DNA of 24,516 nt, from assembly GCA_002392525.1 (NCBI GenBank), contig DGHE01000184.1, positions 1 to 24,516 of the forward strand, written 5' to 3'. The translations under genes were made by a program, and so were the position numbers. This document shows positions 16,422-22,599 of this stretch, piece after piece. The notes under the pieces are model-generated. The model saw only the letters and a program-made list of their open reading frames with translations, had not been told where the DNA came from and did not search any database. Source of the DNA: Bacteroidales bacterium UBA3856 (GTDB lineage Bacteria; Bacteroidota; Bacteroidia; Bacteroidales; UBA932). Positions within the stretch are counted from its first letter, which is position 1, and each line of letters begins with the position of its first letter.

Positions 16422-17798
16422 ATGAAACGCAGTTTGCATCTTTTGGTCATGGCCGCCGCCCTTCTGGCAGCGGCCATTTCCTGTGGGAAGACCACCCAGC
16501 CCGTTCCTGAGACGGCGATGCCCGCGGGGCTGGAAATCAGCGGAGACGGAACCGAAATCGCCATGGTCCAGGCCATGACGCCGGTTGCCGAAGGGATCTG
16601 GGACCTGTATGGCACTTTCCGGAGCGGCCAGGTCAAAGTCGCCGAAACCGGCGGAAAAGAATTCGTTTCCTTCCGGGTAACACCCCTCAAGGAAGGGCTC
16701 TGCCGCCTCAGGGTCAAAGCCGACAAGACGTGGAGCCTCGTCCATATCAACAAGGTCTCCCTGGTCGTCACCGAAGGCGACGGGGAGGCTCCCAAGACCG
16801 GGAACAAAGCCCCCGTCGAGGCGGTGTACCAGGGCGGCGGCGTATGGACGGTTCCCAAACTGTATATCGGCACGGACCACGTCCGCTACCGTTTCCTGCT
16901 GGAGACCGACACCCCCGCGGAACTCCGTTACTGGTGTGCCACCTGGGACAACGCCGGCGCCCAGCCCGCGGCCTACAGCCCGGACTACCTCCGCATCCGC
17001 GCCCTCGGTCAGGAGGAGTACGACGCCCTCTATCTGAAAGACAACCGCGCCTGCTGGATGTTCCCTGCGGAAGAGACCGGGCGCCTCGCCGACTTCACGC
17101 TTTCGATGAACACCGGGACCCTGGAAGTGGCCTTTTCCACGGCCCACACCGGTCCAAAGGCCGCCTTCATCGGCGACAGCATCACCTGGCAGTGGGGCAC
17201 CAGCCCCCGGGAGATTGCCAAGTCGCTCATCGTCATTCCGCTCAGTCCCCTGCCCTCCTTCCTCCAGGACAAAGGTACGAACGTGCTGGTCACCTGGCAT
17301 CCCTCGTTCTTCTCCTCCCACGGTTACATCGACAAAGGCATCAGCGCCGAGAACACCATCCAGATGGTCGCCCGTTACCAGCGGGACATCCTCTCGGCGG
17401 ATCCTTCGGTCGTCGTCATCATGGGCGGCACCAACGACCTTGCCCAGGGCTACTCCAAAGAGCAAATCCTGAAGAACCTCGCGACCATGGCAGAAGGGGC
17501 CGATGCGCTCGGGATGAAAGTCATCCTATGCTCCGTCACCCCCTGCAACGAAGTCTATTCGCGGCTGTCGAATCCCAGCACCAAGGGGGCCCACATCCTC
17601 GCCCTCAACAAGATGCTGAAGGAGTACGCCCTCGGCAAAGGCTTCGGGTGGTGTGACTACCATACCGCCCTCGCCGCCCCCGATGGCCTTGCCCTTCGCG
17701 ACGAGTTCTGCCTCTACGACCGGCTCCATCCCAACCCCGCCGCCTACACGGTCATGGAGGGAATCATCCGGCCCATCATCGACTCCCTGACGGAGTAG
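16422..17798 (+). CDS. SGNH/GDSL-family esterase lipoprotein with N-terminal SusE/F-like modules
   Basis: A 458-aa lipoprotein (lipobox AISC, Cys21). Residues ~35-118 and ~130-240 look like two Ig-type beta modules (GIWDLYGTFRSGQVKV…; VWTVPKLYIGTDHVRYRFLLE…), reminiscent of SusE/SusF-type binding modules; that assignment is tentative. The C-terminal ~210 residues are an SGNH hydrolase: block I IGDSITWQWG with Ser253, GGTNDL with Asn338 (block III), and DRLHPNPAAY with Asp433 and His436 (block V). The family removes acetyl or other acyl esters from carbohydrates, or acts as a lipase or lysophospholipase; in this context a carbohydrate esterase is most likely. It is the last gene of the susC operon, with its stop 14 nt before a GC-rich hairpin. 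Confidence 0.92.
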   Translation: MKRSLHLLVMAAALLAAAISCGKTTQPVPETAMPAGLEISGDGTEIAMVQAMTPVAEGIWDLYGTFRSGQVKVAETGGKEFVSFRVTPLKEGLCRLRVKADKTWSLVHINKVSLVVTEGDGEAPKTGNKAPVEAVYQGGGVWTVPKLYIGTDHVRYRFLLETDTPAELRYWCATWDNAGAQPAAYSPDYLRIRALGQEEYDALYLKDNRACWMFPAEETGRLADFTLSMNTGTLEVAFSTAHTGPKAAFIGDSITWQWGTSPREIAKSLIVIPLSPLPSFLQDKGTNVLVTWHPSFFSSHGYIDKGISAENTIQMVARYQRDILSADPSVVVIMGGTNDLAQGYSKEQILKNLATMAEGADALGMKVILCSVTPCNEVYSRLSNPSTKGAHILALNKMLKEYALGKGFGWCDYHTALAAPDGLALRDEFCLYDRLHPNPAAYTVMEGIIRPIIDSLTE

Positions 17799-17812
17799 AT
17801 GACGGTTTCCCG

Positions 17813-17853
17813 CACGCACGAGGCCGACCCTTCGGGGCCGGCCTCTGTGCGTG
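17813..17853 (+). terminator. GC-rich UUCG-capped hairpin after the susC operon
   Basis: CACGCAC (17813-17819) pairs with GTGCGTG (17847-17853), continued by GAGGCC/GGCCTC and CCC/GGG around a TTCG loop, with one bulged T and one A-C mismatch. It lies 14 nt after the SGNH stop, where a terminator is expected, but is followed by a run of eight or more G rather than T. It may be a processed 3' end or a terminator that does not need a U-tract. Confidence 0.6.
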
Positions 17854-17904
17854 GGGGGGGCAGGGCGGCGGGGAACGGCGGCGGGGAAGGTCCCCGCCCT
17901 GTTT

Positions 17905-17939
17905 GGGGAAGGTCAACTTTTATGGTCGAGACCTTCCCC
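17905..17939. repeat. 35-bp palindromic element, copy A
   Basis: Arms GGGGAAGGTC (17905-17914) and GACCTTCCCC (17930-17939) are perfect 10-bp inverted repeats flanking a 15-nt centre (AACTTTTATGGTCGA). An outer T-A pair extends the arms to 11 bp. Copies B (17980) and C (24391) have the same arm length and the same 15-nt centre length. Confidence 0.75.
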
Positions 17940-17979
17940 ACCGAAATGCCACCACAGTACCCTCTGATGCCGATTCTCC

Positions 17980-18014
17980 GGGGAAGGTCCCGGCACTCAA
18001 ATTCGACCTTCCCC
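17980..18014. repeat. 35-bp palindromic element, copy B
   Basis: Perfect arms GGGGAAGGTC (17980-17989) and GACCTTCCCC (18005-18014) around a 15-nt centre (CCGGCACTCAAATTC). The end of the centre, CTCAAATTC, reappears as the reverse complement in copy C. The right arm is also the first unit of the 22-bp tandem array. Confidence 0.75.
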
Positions 18015-18258
18015 AAATAGCCCTGCCACCTTCCCCATTTACCCCCGCGACCTTCCCCATCTGACCTTAGGACCTTCCCCATCTGTCCCAAAGCCCTTTC
18101 CCTCAGCAGCCCTTCCCCACTCTTCCAGGGACCTTATCCATCTCACCCCGCCTCCCAGAGCATATCGAGCCCAACATATCGAATCACCCCCGAACATCTC
18201 GAAGGCCTCCCAGAACATATCGAAGACCTCCCCAGATCATATCGAAGACCTCCCACCT
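18005..18258. repeat. Degenerate ~22-bp tandem repeat array
   Basis: Units starting GACCTTCCCCAT recur at 18005, 18027, 18049, 18071 and 18093, exactly 22 bp apart. Weaker units follow at about 18109 and 18130 (GACCTTATCCAT). The array then changes into units of 20-22 bp containing CATATCGAAGACCTCCC, with CATATCGA or CATCTCGA at 18161, 18175, 18195, 18216 and 18238. Both halves share a GACCTYCCC core, suggesting one array that has drifted. The period is not a multiple of three, and no conserved spacer/repeat split is present, so it is neither coding nor CRISPR. Confidence 0.8.
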
Positions 18259-18391
18259 ATTCACGGCTGACGGTATGCCATGGGGGACACAGATTTCGCT
18301 CGATACCGCCGTGATCTGCGGGAGAACGAAAAGGGGCGATATCGTTCGGCGGGAGGGGTTGAAGGATGCTTTGTGCGGCCCGAGGCGTGCA

Positions 18392-18469
18392 CACCGGTCC
18401 ATCGGCAGGTACCTGTGGGCTCAAAAAGGCCCGTTTTTGAGTACACCCTGCCACCAGTGTGGACCGGTG
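18392..18469. repeat. 78-bp nested inverted repeat (large hairpin)
   Basis: Three nested stems: CACCGGTCCA (18392-18401) with TGGACCGGTG (18460-18469); GGCAGG (18404-18409) with CCTGCC (18447-18452); CTCAAAAA (18420-18427) with TTTTTGAG (18434-18441) around GGCCCG. The innermost stem presents a T-run on both strands and could act as a bidirectional terminator, or the whole could be a structured RNA or cruciform. Confidence 0.75.
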
Positions 18470-18526
18470 GGATCGGGCGTGGTAACAGAGTGGGCTGATG
18501 GAATCGGGCGGTGGGATCGGGCGTGG
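18466..18526. repeat. 17-bp direct repeat pair
   Basis: GGTGGGATCGGGCGTGG occurs identically at 18466-18482 and 18510-18526, 44 bp apart, with a shorter related stretch (GGAATCGGGCGG, 18500-18511) between them. The first copy overlaps the right arm of the 78-bp inverted repeat. Confidence 0.7.
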
Positions 18527-18564
18527 CGACCGTTATACGCACCACCTCCCCCGTGAAGAGGGCA

Positions 18565-18614
18565 TCAGCGGGTGACAGGGGTGTCAGCGGGTGACAGGGG
18601 TGTCAGCGGGTGAC
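18565..18614. repeat. 19-bp tandem repeat overlapping the phosphatase stop codon
   Basis: TCAGCGGGTGACAGGGGTG is repeated exactly at 18565 and 18584, and a third partial unit (TCAGCGGGTGAC) occupies 18603-18614. The third unit encodes, on the minus strand, the last codons (Val-Thr-Arg) and TGA stop of the histidine phosphatase, so the array looks like slippage duplication of the gene's 3' terminus. Confidence 0.85.
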
Positions 18615-19925
18615 GAAGAGGGCGGTGCGGGCGTTGAGGTAACTGCGGAGGTCTTCCCAGCGGTAGAAGGGGCCGGGGACCGCGTCGATGCCCTTGAGGC
18701 TGCCGAGACGGACCTCTTCGCCGTTCAGGAGCACTTTCACCAGGACATCACCCCGGCCGCAGGCCTTGTCGAAGAAGACCAGCTGGATATTCGCCGCCAT
18801 GGGCGAACGGAAATTCTGGAACCACAGGGGCAGGTCGTCCGCCGAGGTCGGATACTGGCCCATATTATCGACGTCCATGATCTGGAGCAGGGTCAGGAGT
18901 ACATGGTCATGGCCAAAGCGCAGGTCCGCTCCGCAGGAGGCTTTGCGCTCAGAAGACTTCTTCCCGCCGCGCAGCGCCACCCTTGCGTCCGCTTTCGCAA
19001 CCATGTCGTCAATGACCGAAGAGCAGCTCGTCCGGTACTTGATGTACTCCCGGAGCGATTCGTAGTTGAACGCCTCCCACATGTGGGCATACTCCTCGGG
19101 CGTGAAAATGCCGCTGACATCGAAGCGCTCCTCTTCGGGCAGGCTGTTCATCCCGCCCACAAGCAGGAACAGATGATGGAGCATCCGCATTTCGGTCCGT
19201 CCGCCCAGGCAGCGGCCGGGATCGAGGACCAGGCGCCGCAGTACGTTCCTGTACTCCGGGAAACAGTGCTCCAGGAAGGCCTCGTTGCTGTCCGGATACG
19301 GGAAGACGTTCTCCGGGCCCGTGTAGCGGAAGGGATTCTCCCCGCCGTGATTCGGCCGTGTCGCCTGGACATCCAGCATGCTCTGATGGGTGTAGATGGC
19401 CGTTTTCGGCGCCTTCCGGGCGATGGCGAGACATTCCGCGGTCATGCTCATGATGGACCGGGACGAGGCGGAAGAACATGCGTCCACCCGGCTTCCTTTG
19501 CCGAATGCGCCCGGGAAGGACTGGACCATCCGGGTGGCAATCCAGTCATGCTGGTCCCATCCCAGAGGCGTCAGGTCGCCGACCTGCCAGCGATGCGCCG
19601 CCCAGAAGCTTTCCAGCGCCGTCAGAAGGGCAGCGCCGCGCGGGGTCAGCACACCCGCATCCGCCCCCTTCCGAAGCATCTCCAGAGGGACTCTGTAAGT
19701 CTTTTCCGTATAGGCATAACGGGAACCATGGCGGGCATACCCGCTGACGTAGAATGCCTTGTAGCCGGCAGGCGGGGGAGTCGCCGCCTTCGGCGTGCAG
19801 TCATAGACACAGTCCAGGCCGCTGGCCTTGTTCCAATCAGTGAGGACTTCTTCCCGTACGGAGGGCCGCTGGGCCATGGCGAGGGCGCTCCATCCCAGGA
19901 GCAGGAGAATCAGCAGACGTTTCAT
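18603..19925 (-). CDS. Histidine-type (branch 2 acid) phosphatase, MINPP/phytase-like
   Basis: A 440-aa secreted phosphatase. The Sec signal peptide ends LAMA-Q (residues 1-18) and lacks a lipobox Cys, so it is probably a soluble periplasmic protein. The catalytic RHGxR motif is ARHGSRY (His66, Arg65, Arg69). The proton donor region is GHDH (His339-Asp340). The DACSSASSRSIMS segment (148-160) fits the substrate-pocket region of histidine acid phosphatases. Bacteroidales homologues include inositol-polyphosphate phosphatases, so phytate or other phosphomonoesters are plausible substrates. It is monocistronic, with its own promoter 5 nt above the start codon and a terminator from the upstream gene behind it. 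The stop codon lies inside a 19-bp tandem repeat. It converges with the susC operon across the repeat region. Confidence 0.92.
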   Translation of the reverse strand: MKRLLILLLLGWSALAMAQRPSVREEVLTDWNKASGLDCVYDCTPKAATPPPAGYKAFYVSGYARHGSRYAYTEKTYRVPLEMLRKGADAGVLTPRGAALLTALESFWAAHRWQVGDLTPLGWDQHDWIATRMVQSFPGAFGKGSRVDACSSASSRSIMSMTAECLAIARKAPKTAIYTHQSMLDVQATRPNHGGENPFRYTGPENVFPYPDSNEAFLEHCFPEYRNVLRRLVLDPGRCLGGRTEMRMLHHLFLLVGGMNSLPEEERFDVSGIFTPEEYAHMWEAFNYESLREYIKYRTSCSSVIDDMVAKADARVALRGGKKSSERKASCGADLRFGHDHVLLTLLQIMDVDNMGQYPTSADDLPLWFQNFRSPMAANIQLVFFDKACGRGDVLVKVLLNGEEVRLGSLKGIDAVPGPFYRWEDLRSYLNARTALFVTR

Positions 19926-19929
19926 ATCA

Positions 19930-19961
19930 CAAACATAGCGAAAAAACGGCGCAATTGCAAC
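19930..19961 (-). promoter_or_regulatory. Promoter of the histidine phosphatase (near-leaderless)
   Basis: On the minus strand GTTG (19958-19961), a 20-nt spacer and TATGTTTG (19930-19937) match the Bacteroidetes consensus. The -7 box ends only 4 nt before the ATG (19925), so the transcript would start at or within a few bases of the start codon. Confidence 0.75.
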
Positions 19962-20021
19962 TGGCTGTCCGCTGCTTGTCAGAGGCCGTAATTCGTAAAC
20001 GCATCGTTAATAGGCAGTTAC

Positions 20022-20055
20022 AAAAAATTGGTTGGTCCGCCTGGACCAACCAATT
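20022..20055 (-). terminator. Rho-independent terminator of the beta-helix lipoprotein gene
   Basis: A perfect 13-bp stem pairs 20026-20038 with 20043-20055 (AATTGGTTGGTCC / GGACCAACCAATT) around a 4-nt loop. On the minus strand it is followed by six T (20022-20027). It lies 40 nt after the stop of the 20096-22435 gene and before the phosphatase promoter. Confidence 0.93.
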
Positions 20056-20095
20056 GTCGATAAACAGCTATAAGTAAGTGACTTACAAATCACGC

Positions 20096-22435
20096 TCAGT
20101 TTTCCGGATTGTTGCGGAGCTTCGGCAAGTCTCCGCTGTTGAAGTCCCATACCGATGAGGACCAGCCGAGAGTGGTGGAAGCAAGCTGGGAGAGGGTCTT
20201 TCCGGCTTCTACCTTTCCATGGTAGGCAAATTGCGGATAGCTATCCTGCCCGCTGGCGAGTTTGGTCGCCGTGCAAGGATCACCATTCTGCTTGATCAAC
20301 GGAGTAGTCGGGCTGACATTGGCGTGCTGATAGTCTGCTGCCGGTACCCAGTACGCGGCCAGGGACATGTTCGGATTGCGGTAGTTGTCCGTCAGAGTAC
20401 ATGTCGGGAAACACACGCCGATAACGGCGCCACTGCTCCAGTTACCGGAACCGATACTCGTTGCTTTCACCGTCTTGTTCCATGCGGCACATTGGGAAAC
20501 CGTGGCATTCGCCGATGCCTGGTATCCGATCAGCCCACCGGCATCGAATGCCGTGGCGGTGGCGTCTCCGGCCGCGTAGCAGTTGGTGATGGCGGCCGTA
20601 CCTGTCTCGATATAGCCGACCAAACCTCCGATATAAGAGTTCGCCGTTGCGCTTCCAAGGCAGTAGCAGTCTGTCACTGTGGCCGATCCGCTTGTATTGG
20701 AGATCAGCCCGATCAGCCCGCCGACATTCCGCTGGATACCGGAGACCGTCCCTGTCGAATAACACTGCTTCAGCGTTCCAGTAACCATCTTGCCGACAGC
20801 ACCGCCGATATCGCGGCCATTGGTCGCCTGCGGAATTGAAACGGAAGCAGAGCAGTTAGAGACCGTACACCCCTCCAGGTAGCCCACAATACCACCCAGG
20901 GCAATATCCGTATTGGAGGTCGTATTGGGAGAGGTAATGGTCCCGGAAGCGGAACAGTTTGAGATGTCGTTGTAGCAGACACCGATGACGCCACCGACAT
21001 TCTTGGGCGCGGACAGGGTTACGTTCTCTGCTGTGAAGTTGGAAACAGTCGATCCCTTGCTATCAAGTTGTCCAATAACACCTCCCACCCGCTCAGCCGT
21101 GGAGGAAACGGTTGTATTGATAACGTGACAGTCCGTGATGGTGCTCTTGGCGCCGACCCGGCCACCAATTCCTCCGGCATAATTCTTGGCCGTCACAGTG
21201 GAATTCTTGACAGTCACACCGGTAATGCTCGCCGTGAAACTGCCCGTTCCGATGTAACCTGCAAGGACACCGGAATTGCCGCTGCCATTGATTGTGGCGC
21301 CGTCGATTGTCAAATCCTTGACACCACCATACAGAACGCCGATAAGACCGGGATAGGCAGCTGCCTTGCAGGTCAGTTTAGAGATCGTGTGGTTTCCGCC
21401 ATCCAAATTGATTCCTTTATTATACGGACTGTCAGCATTCGGCGATACCCAGTCGATACCTGTCATATCAATGTCGGAAATCAGTTTGAAATAGGTAATC
21501 GACCCGCTCACCAATGCGCCTGGCAGATTCATCATCTGCCTTGCATTCCCGATGAGGTACGGACGCGTCTCGGTACCGGCGCCGTCGTAGAAGGGCTGGA
21601 GGGTGAGCTTGCTCTTGTCGAGGTTGAAGGTGTTGACCTTGCCGGCGAGCAGGTTCAGCGACTCGAAGCTCAGGGTCCGGGTATAGGTGTCATAGTTGCC
21701 GGTCGCGAAGGAGAGGTCGATACTCACAGCGGCCGGAATGGCCATGTCACCGAGCGGCAGGGCCGCATAGGCCGTGAGGATATGGTCCGAAGAGATGTCG
21801 GCGCCACCGGGGAAGTCCAGGGAAATCCATCCCATCGAAGACGAGCCTACCTTGACGTTCATGAAGACTTGGTCGACCGACTTCACATCGGCGGGGAACT
21901 GCTCGCGGATACGGACCACCCCGTTCTGGCGGAAGCTGCCGCCATGGGCCGTGGCCCACTCGTCGTTGAACTGGATGTCCTCAAAGCTGTCGACGCCGCT
22001 CAGCACGGCGACATACTTCAAGCCGTCGGTCGAGCCGTTGCCGTTCTGGACCTGATTGGCGAAGGGATCGCCTGCCGCCGCGGCGGACTCGCTTTCAAAG
22101 TCGGCGGGATAGATGACGGTGAAGGAATTGCCTTCGACGGCGGGGCCGCTGAAACTGGCGGTATGGCCGCTGAAGCCGGGCTGGATGTCATACACCTCGC
22201 TGTTCTCACCGGAGATGACCCGGATCTTGTCGCCTTCCGACCAGGAAAGGGTCACGCCGTCTCCCGGTTCCGCGGCCGGGGAGAAGGATACTTTGCTGAG
22301 GGATTCGGGGATGGTGACCGTGATGGTCTTGAGGTCCGAGGGGGTCCCGGAGACGGGTTTGTCAACGGCGGGCTTGTCCTTGGAACACGCGACAATCGCC
22401 GCGCCGACAAAGAGGATCGCAAAAATCTTTTTCAT
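20096..22435 (-). CDS. Fimbrillin-like N-domain + GLUG-type beta-helix lipoprotein (fourth paralog)
   Basis: A 779-aa lipoprotein (lipobox IVAC, Cys17; Lys/Pro/Asp linker). Residues ~35-272 form an Mfa/fimbrillin-like sandwich (LSWSEGDKIRVISG, SFTVIYPADF, closing GKVNTFNLDKSKL). From ~286 a long GLUG-type beta-helix follows: GAGTETRPYLIG, FKLISDIDMTGIDW, LDGGNHTISKLTC, then GGIGGRV, GGVIG, GGIVGYL, GGLIG, GGLVGYI coils with NCYAAGDAT-type turns. The last 80 residues closely match the 14091-16418 protein (WVPAADYQHANVSPTTPLIK; YHGKVEAGKTLSQLASTTLGWSSSVWDF). It is probably a surface-exposed binding or adhesion protein. It lies 3 nt after a 47-aa ORF, 17 nt below recJ, and ends at a strong terminator. 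Confidence 0.88.
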   Translation of the reverse strand: MKKIFAILFVGAAIVACSKDKPAVDKPVSGTPSDLKTITVTIPESLSKVSFSPAAEPGDGVTLSWSEGDKIRVISGENSEVYDIQPGFSGHTASFSGPAVEGNSFTVIYPADFESESAAAAGDPFANQVQNGNGSTDGLKYVAVLSGVDSFEDIQFNDEWATAHGGSFRQNGVVRIREQFPADVKSVDQVFMNVKVGSSSMGWISLDFPGGADISSDHILTAYAALPLGDMAIPAAVSIDLSFATGNYDTYTRTLSFESLNLLAGKVNTFNLDKSKLTLQPFYDGAGTETRPYLIGNARQMMNLPGALVSGSITYFKLISDIDMTGIDWVSPNADSPYNKGINLDGGNHTISKLTCKAAAYPGLIGVLYGGVKDLTIDGATINGSGNSGVLAGYIGTGSFTASITGVTVKNSTVTAKNYAGGIGGRVGAKSTITDCHVINTTVSSTAERVGGVIGQLDSKGSTVSNFTAENVTLSAPKNVGGVIGVCYNDISNCSASGTITSPNTTSNTDIALGGIVGYLEGCTVSNCSASVSIPQATNGRDIGGAVGKMVTGTLKQCYSTGTVSGIQRNVGGLIGLISNTSGSATVTDCYCLGSATANSYIGGLVGYIETGTAAITNCYAAGDATATAFDAGGLIGYQASANATVSQCAAWNKTVKATSIGSGNWSSGAVIGVCFPTCTLTDNYRNPNMSLAAYWVPAADYQHANVSPTTPLIKQNGDPCTATKLASGQDSYPQFAYHGKVEAGKTLSQLASTTLGWSSSVWDFNSGDLPKLRNNPEN

Positions 22436-22438
22436 GGT

Positions 22439-22582
22439 CTAGTCCTCCGTAAATGATTCATCGACAATGGGATTCGTGTCCATATCGGACAGGGAACTCG
22501 CGAGGATGTTCCCATCGAAAAGAACCGGCCTCCGACGCAGATCCGGCGTCAGATACTGCCTTTTGGGGAGCAATGTTTCCAT
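22439..22582 (-). CDS. 47-aa small ORF upstream of the beta-helix lipoprotein
   Basis: An open frame of 47 codons begins METLLPKRQYLTPDLRR and ends SFTED with a TAG at 22439-22441. It starts 17 nt after the recJ stop behind an A/T-rich leader (CTAAAATTTTAATAT), typical of Bacteroidetes initiation regions, and ends 3 nt before the lipoprotein ATG, as expected for a translated operon member. The pattern Y-x-x-P followed by a hydrophobic stretch and ILASS resembles small uncharacterised proteins I recall near surface lipoproteins in Bacteroidales. No signal peptide or membrane segment is seen and the function is unknown. The tight spacing at both ends is the main argument that it is real. Confidence 0.68.
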   Translation of the reverse strand: METLLPKRQYLTPDLRRRPVLFDGNILASSLSDMDTNPIVDESFTED

Positions 22583-22599
22583 ATATTAAAATTTTAGTG

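Larger units (their letters stand above)
17799..18602. other. Repeat-rich 0.8-kb intergenic region between convergent genes
   Basis: No credible gene on either strand: the open frames here have no family resemblance, overlap each other in several frames, and run through tandem repeats whose period is not a multiple of three. From left to right it holds a UUCG hairpin (17813-17853), a small hairpin (17881-17897, GCGGGGA/TCCCCGC), two 35-bp palindromic elements (17905 and 17980), a degenerate ~22-bp tandem array (18005-18258), a unique-looking stretch (18259-18391), a nested 78-bp inverted repeat (18392-18469), a 17-bp direct repeat, and a 19-bp tandem repeat reaching into the phosphatase stop codon. 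Confidence 0.8.

Noticed and set aside
18005..18258. CRISPR-like array
   Set aside because: The 22-bp units are contiguous and degenerate with no constant repeat alternating with unique spacers, and no cas genes are in the window.
18275..18556. Overlapping open frames on both strands in the repeat-rich intergenic region
   Set aside because: Several frames are open at once, they contain the large inverted repeat, lack signal or family features, and have no convincing initiation region.
18591..19991. 466-aa plus-strand open frame over the histidine phosphatase
   Set aside because: The minus frame has the RHGxR and HD motifs and a signal peptide; the plus frame has none.
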